In this document: positions 6,383 through 12,165 of the stretch, piece after piece
How the letters are laid out: each line of letters opens with the position of its first letter
How positions within the stretch are numbered: the stretch's first letter is position 1
NCBI GenBank assembly: GCA_002279285.1
Contig: NCBR01000067.1
Coordinates: 1 to 12,165 of the forward strand
Source of the DNA: Acidobacteria bacterium 37-71-11
GTDB taxonomy: Bacteria > Acidobacteriota > Thermoanaerobaculia > Thermoanaerobaculales > Thermoanaerobaculaceae
Length of the DNA stretch: 12,165 nucleotides
Direction of reading: 5' to 3'
Translations under genes and position numbers: made by a program
Notes under the pieces: generated by a model
What the model was told of the DNA's origin: nothing
Seen by the model: the letters and a program-made list of their open reading frames with translations, nothing else
Database searches by the model: none

Positions 6383-9126
6383 GCCTGATGGCGGTCGCCG
6401 CGCTCGGGTGGGGGAAGGTGCCGGTAGCGCAGGTGGTGATCGACGCTCCCGGGATCCCCAAGGTGTACGTCCTGCGCCACGCCTTCGGCATCTCGGAGGG
6501 AAGCACACTGTCGCGGAACGAGATCCGGCGCGGCGTGCAGGCGTTGCTGGCCACGGGCCAGGTCGAGGACGCCGTCGTCGATGTCGAGGAGTCCGCGGCG
6601 GGCGCGGTGATCCGGGTCAAAGTGCAGCCGGTGTCGCGGGTGAGCAGGGTCGCGGTGTACGGCATGCCGCGCGGCGACGCAAAACGCGTGCTGGCGACGC
6701 TCGGCCTCGCTGAAGGAGCGCCGCTGCGGGTGAAGGCGTTCGAGTTGGCGATGGACCGAGCCCGCCAGGACCTGCACGATGAGGGATACCCGCACGCGAC
6801 CCTCGACCCTGACCTCGATTTCGACCCCGGGAACGCGACCGTGTCCGTCGCGCTGACCGCGGACCTCGGCCCGGCGCTCGTCGTGCGCGAGCTTTCGGCG
6901 GCCGGCTGCCGGATCGAAGGTTCGCGCCTGTGGCACGTCTGCGGACTCAAGGCCGGGGAGAGGTTGACCTCTGCGGGTCTCGAAGCGGCGCGGCGACGTC
7001 TCGCCGAAACCCTGCGCCGCGACGGGTTCTGGGAGGCGGAGGTGGACTCCCCGCGGGTGCAGGACGGCGCCGGCGGGGCCGCGGTCGCCTTTCCCGTCCA
7101 GCTCGGGGCGCACTGGGACCTGGACCTCGTTGGCCTGAAGCGGAGCAAGGCGCTCGAACTCGCGGCGTTGCCGTTCGTGCGCGGCGGCGAGGCGTTCAGC
7201 CCGGCGTCCCTGGAGTTCGTCACCTCGCAGGTGCAGACGTTCCTTCAGGACGAGGGAAGACTGCTCGCCAAGGTCGCGGGCAACGTCGGGCAGGATGCCA
7301 AAGGCAAAGTATTGCAAATCACCGTCCAGGCCGGACCGCTCACCCCGATCGTTGCGGTGCTCTTTCCGGGTGCGCACACGGTGCCGGTCAAACTGCTGCG
7401 CGAGAGAGTCGGCGCTCGGCCCGGACACTTCTGGCGCTGGGGTGGTGAGCCGGTGGACGAGGAGACGCTCGCGGCCGATGCCTCCTCGCTGCTTGGGACC
7501 CTGCGGGACGCGGGGCTCGCCGACGCCACCGTCGGCGAGCCGCGGATCGTGCCGGTGCGCGGCGGCGTCAACGTCGAGTTTCCGCTCGAGGAGGGGTTGC
7601 GGCGCACCGTTGCGGCGCTCGAGATCGCGGGCGTTCCGGCGGCCGTCAAGACGCCCAAGCTGGCGCTGGCGAAGGGGGGGCCATGGAGCCAGCGCGCCGA
7701 GGACGAGGCGCGCGGCGCCCTCGAGGCCGCAATCCAGGACGCCGGCTTCGCCGACGCCGTCGTCACCGCTTCGCACGATTGCGACGCGGGAAATTGCGCG
7801 GTCAAGTTGCTCGCCGAACCGGGTGCGCCATCGGTGATCAGCCGCGTCGTGGTCGCGGGTCTGGTGCGGACGAGCCGCCGGGTGGTGGACCGGGTGGCCG
7901 GGATCCGGGAGGGGACGGTCGTCGGGCCGCAGGCGCAGCTCGAGGCGCAGCGCCGGTTGCTCGCGCTCGGCATCTTCGAGCGGGTGGACGTGCACCCGAT
8001 CCCCGGACAGACCGCCGGGGCGCGGCGCGGGCTGGTGATCGACGTCAAGGAGGCGCCGACGAGGACGGTCTCTTTCGGCCTCGGTTACGACACCGAGCAG
8101 AAGACCCGCGTGTCGGTGACATGGTCGGAACTCAGCCTGTTCGGCACTGCCCGCGGTCTCGCGTTCCAGGGCAGCTTCTCGAGTCTCGAGAAGCGCTTCC
8201 AACTCACGTACCGGGAGCCGGGGCGGCTCGGGCTGCTGGGGATCCCGACCTGGGTTTCGGTGTACCGCACCCAGGAGCACTACACCAGTTACGACGTGTA
8301 CCGGCGCGGGATGTGGGTCGAGTTGGGCGACCACTTCAAACGGCCGTTCCGGGCGCTGGTGCGGTATGACTACCAGTTCGTGGACCCGACGGCGGCCCCC
8401 GACATCCTGAGCCAGCTCGAACACGACCAGCAACAGGAGAGGATCGCGTCGGTCACGCCGATCCTAGAGTGGGACACGCGCGACGACCTCTTCTCGCCCC
8501 ACCGCGGGGCCTACCTCTCGTTCTCGTGGCAGAGCGCGTTCAAGGTTTTCCAGGCGGACGCCGCCTTCGACAAGCTCACGGCCTCGCTGTCTGCGTTCGC
8601 ACCGGCGCAGGGCGGAGTGCTCGCGGCGAGTCTCCGCCTGGGGGGGATCCAGCCTCGCGGTCGCGTGCCCGGGGTTCCCGACAACCTGCAGATCCCGATC
8701 AACGAGCGTTTCTTCGCCGGTGGCCGCGTCACCAACCGGGCGTTCTCGACCGATATGTTGGGCATCCCGAACGAGACGCTGATATGCCAGCCGAACCCCC
8801 CGGGTTCCGCCCCCGGCTGCAAGGCCCTCGCGGCCGGCGGCGCCGGGATGTTGCTCTCCAGCCTCGAGTGGCGCTTCCCGGTGTACGGACCGGTCGGGGG
8901 CGACGTGTTCGTGGACGGCGGCAACGTCTGGCAAGCGTGGCGCGACGTGCGGGTCGCGGGGATGCGGTGGGGGGCAGGCGTGGGCGTTCGCGTCGACACT
9001 CCGGTCGGGCCGCTCCGTTTGGAGTACGGCTGGAAGTTCAAGCCGATCACGTGGACCGCGCCGGACGGGACGCTCGTGCGAGAGGCGCCGGGCGAGCTCT
9101 TCCTCTCGTTCGGGAACCCGTTCTAA
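6364..9126 (+). CDS. Omp85 family outer-membrane protein (BamA/TamA-like) with about seven POTRA repeats
   Basis: Predicted 920-residue outer-membrane beta-barrel protein of the BamA/TamA family, which inserts or exports proteins across the outer membrane. I divide the periplasmic part into seven POTRA-like repeats at about 22-90, 92-170, 171-250, 251-326, 327-412, 413-489 and 490-566; the last is most canonical (AQRRLLALGIFERVDV). The barrel follows from about 567, with LEWDTRDDLFSPHRGAYLSF (701-720), RFFAGGRVTNRAF (782-794), DVFVDGGNVW (847-856), VDTPVGPLRLEYGW (877-890) and a C-terminal strand ending in Phe, the usual barrel insertion signal. It is longer than E. coli TamA (3 POTRA) or BamA (5). 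The usual VRGF/Y motif reads NRAF here. Six cysteines occur as three near pairs (182/193, 473/478, 808/819). The signal peptide is weak, without a basic start. It overlaps the tamB-like gene by 19 bases, so the proteins probably act together. BamA versus TamA role is unresolved. Confidence 0.92.
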   Translation: MATPLLSLMAVAALGWGKVPVAQVVIDAPGIPKVYVLRHAFGISEGSTLSRNEIRRGVQALLATGQVEDAVVDVEESAAGAVIRVKVQPVSRVSRVAVYGMPRGDAKRVLATLGLAEGAPLRVKAFELAMDRARQDLHDEGYPHATLDPDLDFDPGNATVSVALTADLGPALVVRELSAAGCRIEGSRLWHVCGLKAGERLTSAGLEAARRRLAETLRRDGFWEAEVDSPRVQDGAGGAAVAFPVQLGAHWDLDLVGLKRSKALELAALPFVRGGEAFSPASLEFVTSQVQTFLQDEGRLLAKVAGNVGQDAKGKVLQITVQAGPLTPIVAVLFPGAHTVPVKLLRERVGARPGHFWRWGGEPVDEETLAADASSLLGTLRDAGLADATVGEPRIVPVRGGVNVEFPLEEGLRRTVAALEIAGVPAAVKTPKLALAKGGPWSQRAEDEARGALEAAIQDAGFADAVVTASHDCDAGNCAVKLLAEPGAPSVISRVVVAGLVRTSRRVVDRVAGIREGTVVGPQAQLEAQRRLLALGIFERVDVHPIPGQTAGARRGLVIDVKEAPTRTVSFGLGYDTEQKTRVSVTWSELSLFGTARGLAFQGSFSSLEKRFQLTYREPGRLGLLGIPTWVSVYRTQEHYTSYDVYRRGMWVELGDHFKRPFRALVRYDYQFVDPTAAPDILSQLEHDQQQERIASVTPILEWDTRDDLFSPHRGAYLSFSWQSAFKVFQADAAFDKLTASLSAFAPAQGGVLAASLRLGGIQPRGRVPGVPDNLQIPINERFFAGGRVTNRAFSTDMLGIPNETLICQPNPPGSAPGCKALAAGGAGMLLSSLEWRFPVYGPVGGDVFVDGGNVWQAWRDVRVAGMRWGAGVGVRVDTPVGPLRLEYGWKFKPITWTAPDGTLVREAPGELFLSFGNPF

Positions 9127-9161
9127 GGACCGCAGACCGGGGACCGTGGTCCGTGGACCGC
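9127..9161 (+). repeat. Heptamer tandem repeat, five units of GGACCGn
   Basis: Beginning at the base after the Omp85-family stop codon, five 7-base units run head to tail with consensus GGACCGn. Unit 2 starts with A instead of G, and unit 4 has T in place of the A. Exact GGACCG occurs at 9127, 9141 and 9155, spaced 14 bases apart. The fourth unit makes short inverted repeats with its neighbours (GGACC-GT-GGTCC at 9141-9152 and GGTCC-GT-GGACC at 9148-9159). There is no T tract, so it is not a classic terminator. Its role is unknown. Confidence 0.7.
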
Positions 9162-9232
9162 GAGGGGAATGCGCCGCGCGCGGGGCTGCCCACTGGATCT
9201 CGGCGCCAAGTTCTGCAGAAGAACAAGAGGTG

Positions 9233-9238
9233 TATGAT
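9233..9238 (+). promoter_or_regulatory. Candidate -10 box upstream of the GWxTD gene
   Basis: TATGAT matches the sigma-70 -10 consensus at five of six bases, in one of the few AT-richer spots in this window. It lies 47 bases before the GWxTD start codon, which would leave a leader of about 40 bases carrying a good Shine-Dalgarno. The -35 region is poor (TTCTGC at 9211-9216 is the nearest candidate). It sits in the 159-bp gap between the two apparent operons, where a promoter is needed. Confidence 0.4.
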
Positions 9239-9285
9239 ACGGTGCCTTGCGGCGCGACCCGCAGGGTGGAAAAGAGGATTCCCTC

Positions 9286-10764
9286 ATGCGCCGTACCTTC
9301 GTTCCCCTTGCGCTGGTGGCGTGGGTGTTCGCTGCCGTCGCGGGTGCCCAGCTTTCGCAGAGCTTCCTGGATTTCCCCAAAGGTCCGGCCGGGTTCCTGA
9401 TGACCGACAGCGAGAAGAAGGCCTACGCGGATCTCAAGACCGATGCCGAGGCCCAGGCGTGGACCGACCTTTTCTGGGCCCGCCGGGACCCCGACCTCAA
9501 CACGGTCCAGAACGAGTTCAAGCTCGACTTCGACATGCGGGTCCAGGCCGCCGACACGCAGTTCTCCTACGGGAAGGTCAAGGGGAGCATGTCGGACCGC
9601 GGCAAGGTGCTGATCCTGATGGGAAAGCCGTTGGGGATGCAGAAGGTCCCGGCCGGGGCCCAGGAGGCCTCGGGCAACCGTCCGAACTTCATCGAGCGCG
9701 GTGAAACTCAGATTTGGATGTACTGCAAGCCGGGCAAGGAGTGCAAGCCGCCATACAAGTCGGACGAGCTGATCCCGTTCGTGTTCACCGAGACGCGGGT
9801 CGGCAAGGGCGACTACCTCCTCGATCGCAGCGACCGCCGCAACATCCAGGCGCAGAAGATCCTTGCGGCGCAGGCGGAGAAGCTCCTCCTCCATCCCAAG
9901 CTGACCGAGGTGCCCCGCGTCGGGCTGCTGCCGGGGACCAAGGCGGCGACCGCGTCGCAGCAAGCGATCTTCGACTCCCAACCGCGTCCGTGGCCGGAAG
10001 GCGCCGCCGTCCTTGCCGCGTCCGGCGTGCAAAGCGAAACGATCCACCCGATCTGGATCTACGTGCAGCTCCCGGATGCCGCGGCCCCGGCCACCGAGGC
10101 GGTCGGGCGCGTCCGCAAGGCGCAGGGCGGCGACGTGGTCGGCAGCTTCGTGTCCCCGGTGACGGCCCTGAGTGTGCCCGGCGGGCGCGCCTACGAGTTC
10201 TCGCTTCCGGTGGAAGCCGGAGATTGGAAAGTGGATCTCGCGCTCTCAGGCGCCGCCGGCCCGGTCGCGATCACCACCGTTGACGCCAAGAACGAGCCCA
10301 CCCCATCGGACGGCCCGTACATCTCGCCGATCTTCTGGGGTTCGGATGTCCGCCAGGCGCCGCAGGCCCACCTTGGCGACGCCTTCCATCTCGGCGGCAT
10401 GCACCTGCTGCCGCACCTGGGCAACACGTACAAGCATGACGAGAACATCACGTACGCGGCCTACGTGGTCCGACCGAGCCTCAACGAGCAGGGTCAGCCT
10501 CAGATCGAGCTGCAGATCGCCCTCTACTCCGGCGGCAAGAAGAACGACGAACAGCCGTTCCAGATCTGCAACGGTGCCAAGGTGTACGGCGACTTGTGGG
10601 TGTTCGGCCAGGTGCTGCCGCTCGAGGGGTTCCGGCGTGGGGCGGACTTCGAGCTCGAGGTGACGCTGCGCGACGCCAAGACCGGCCTTACACGCAGCCA
10701 GAAGATCCCGTTCACCGTCAGCAAGGAGGATGCGGCGGCCCCTGTCGCGGCGCCGAAGAAGTAA
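9286..10764 (+). CDS. Exported GWxTD-domain protein
   Basis: 492-residue protein of the GWxTD-domain family, whose molecular function is not established. The N-terminus MRRTFVPLALVAWVFAAVAGA is a clear signal peptide with probable cleavage before QLSQ, placing the protein in the periplasm or at the cell surface. The family domain follows: GFLMTD (36-41, a variant of the GWxTD signature), the FWARRDPDLNT-x3-EF stretch (63-78), and DRGKVLILMGKP (104-115). The rest (about 240-480) looks beta-rich and is unassigned. The start at ATG 9286 is supported by AGAGGA 7 bases upstream and by the signal peptide; an in-frame TTG at 9247 would only add a hydrophilic tail before it. The gene ends one base before ribBA, so the two are probably cotranscribed, although no functional link to riboflavin synthesis is obvious. 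Cys147 and Cys153 could form a disulfide. Domain call is confident; role is unknown. Confidence 0.88.
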   Translation: MRRTFVPLALVAWVFAAVAGAQLSQSFLDFPKGPAGFLMTDSEKKAYADLKTDAEAQAWTDLFWARRDPDLNTVQNEFKLDFDMRVQAADTQFSYGKVKGSMSDRGKVLILMGKPLGMQKVPAGAQEASGNRPNFIERGETQIWMYCKPGKECKPPYKSDELIPFVFTETRVGKGDYLLDRSDRRNIQAQKILAAQAEKLLLHPKLTEVPRVGLLPGTKAATASQQAIFDSQPRPWPEGAAVLAASGVQSETIHPIWIYVQLPDAAAPATEAVGRVRKAQGGDVVGSFVSPVTALSVPGGRAYEFSLPVEAGDWKVDLALSGAAGPVAITTVDAKNEPTPSDGPYISPIFWGSDVRQAPQAHLGDAFHLGGMHLLPHLGNTYKHDENITYAAYVVRPSLNEQGQPQIELQIALYSGGKKNDEQPFQICNGAKVYGDLWVFGQVLPLEGFRRGADFELEVTLRDAKTGLTRSQKIPFTVSKEDAAAPVAAPKK

Positions 10765-10765
10765 G

Positions 10766-11992
<1,227 letters not shown>

Positions 11993-12035
11993 GCTCGGAC
12001 GGTCGAGCCGGCTCCTCTCCCTTCTTTCTTCCCCC
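11993..12035 (+). terminator. Possible weak terminator or Rho-loading tract after ribBA
   Basis: Right after the ribBA stop come a 5-bp stem (GCTCG 11993-11997 with CGAGC 12004-12008) and the overlapping 10-bp palindrome GAGCCGGCTC (12005-12014). A 24-base run containing only C and T follows (12012-12035). The stem is short and the tract is C-rich instead of all T, so this is not a standard intrinsic terminator. A C-rich, G-poor transcript could favour Rho instead. Confidence 0.25.
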
Positions 12036-12065
12036 GTTGGTCGCGGCCAGTCGTTCTGGATCTCG

Positions 12066-12129
12066 TTCCACTGCGTGGCCTCTTGCTTGCCGGTCCCGCG
12101 GGTGGCCGGATGCGGGCCCGGGCGCCCCC
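12066..12129 (-). repeat. Dispersed repeat, right copy (inverted relative to 40-77 and 150-186)
   Basis: Read on the minus strand, this segment contains in order the sequence matching left copy B (12129 to 12089) and the sequence matching left copy A (12104 to 12066). Shared exact blocks are a 15-mer (12102-12116 with 156-170) and the 13-mer TTCCACTGCGTGG (12066-12078 with 65-77). It lies beyond ribBA in DNA with no credible gene and overlaps the left arm of a strong hairpin. The overlap of two aligned blocks suggests one full element here and two partial ones on the left. Confidence 0.45.
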
Positions 12130-12145
12130 GCGCCCGAGCCCGCAT
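12110..12145. other. Strong GC-rich hairpin (16-bp stem, 4-base loop)
   Basis: The arm at 12110-12125 pairs with 12130-12145 at 15 of 16 positions (a single C-A mismatch) around a CCCC loop. It begins 118 bases after the ribBA stop. No T tract follows on either side, so it is not a canonical intrinsic terminator. It could still stall polymerase, protect a 3' end or be the palindromic core of the dispersed repeat. The remaining bases to the window edge show no gene. Confidence 0.6.
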
Positions 12146-12165
12146 GCTCCTGTGCCCGCGACCGG

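Noticed and set aside
2561..6508. Very long open frame on the minus strand opposite the tamB-like gene (1315 codons)
   Set aside because: Its product is rich in Arg, Pro, His and Gly with no recognisable domain. It mirrors the codon pattern of a well-supported + strand gene, which is usual in GC-rich DNA.
6376..8433. Long minus-strand open frame opposite the Omp85-family gene
   Set aside because: Low-complexity composition and no family resemblance; the + strand has clear POTRA and barrel motifs.
9162..9285. FMN riboswitch controlling the GWxTD-ribBA pair
   Set aside because: The leader after the candidate promoter is only about 40 bases, too short, and the conserved FMN-aptamer blocks are not present in the gap.

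Overview
This is a GC-rich bacterial window. All supported genes lie on the + strand and are tightly packed. The organism is Gram-negative (diderm): it has a TamB-like protein, an Omp85 barrel protein and an exported GWxTD-domain protein. The GWxTD family together with high GC and a SelW-type selenoprotein suggests Acidobacteriota or a related phylum. That placement is inference and is not fixed by any marker gene here.

Layout, left to right. Positions 1-258 hold no convincing gene; they contain two partial copies of a repeat that recurs inverted at the right edge. An MFS_3-type exporter (259-1512) overlaps by GTGA a small SelW-like (Rdx family) selenoprotein gene (1509-1696). This small gene has an in-frame TGA in a CxxU motif and a hairpin with a GGTCT loop just downstream that fits a bacterial SECIS. 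Its middle is missing and the frame is broken, so it looks like a recently damaged selenoprotein gene or an assembly deletion. NAD kinase (1753-2634) may be transcribed from a leaderless promoter. It is followed one base later by a large TamB/DUF490 protein (2636-6382), which overlaps an Omp85/BamA-TamA-family protein with about seven POTRA repeats (6364-9126). These three form one apparent operon. A 159-bp gap carries a heptamer tandem repeat and a candidate promoter. It leads to a second pair: a secreted GWxTD-domain protein (9286-10764) and, one base later, bifunctional RibBA (10766-11992). The right edge (11993-12165) has a pyrimidine tract, a strong GC hairpin and the inverted repeat.

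How the genes work together: the TamB and Omp85 proteins plausibly form a periplasm-spanning system for moving material to, or inserting proteins in, the outer membrane. NadK (NADP supply) and RibBA (riboflavin precursors) are housekeeping enzymes that share transcripts with envelope proteins. The SelW-like gene predicts Sec machinery (SelA, SelB, SelC, SelD) elsewhere in the genome. The most noteworthy items are the hidden and damaged selenoprotein gene, the seven-POTRA Omp85 protein with an altered barrel motif, and the leaderless nadK signal.
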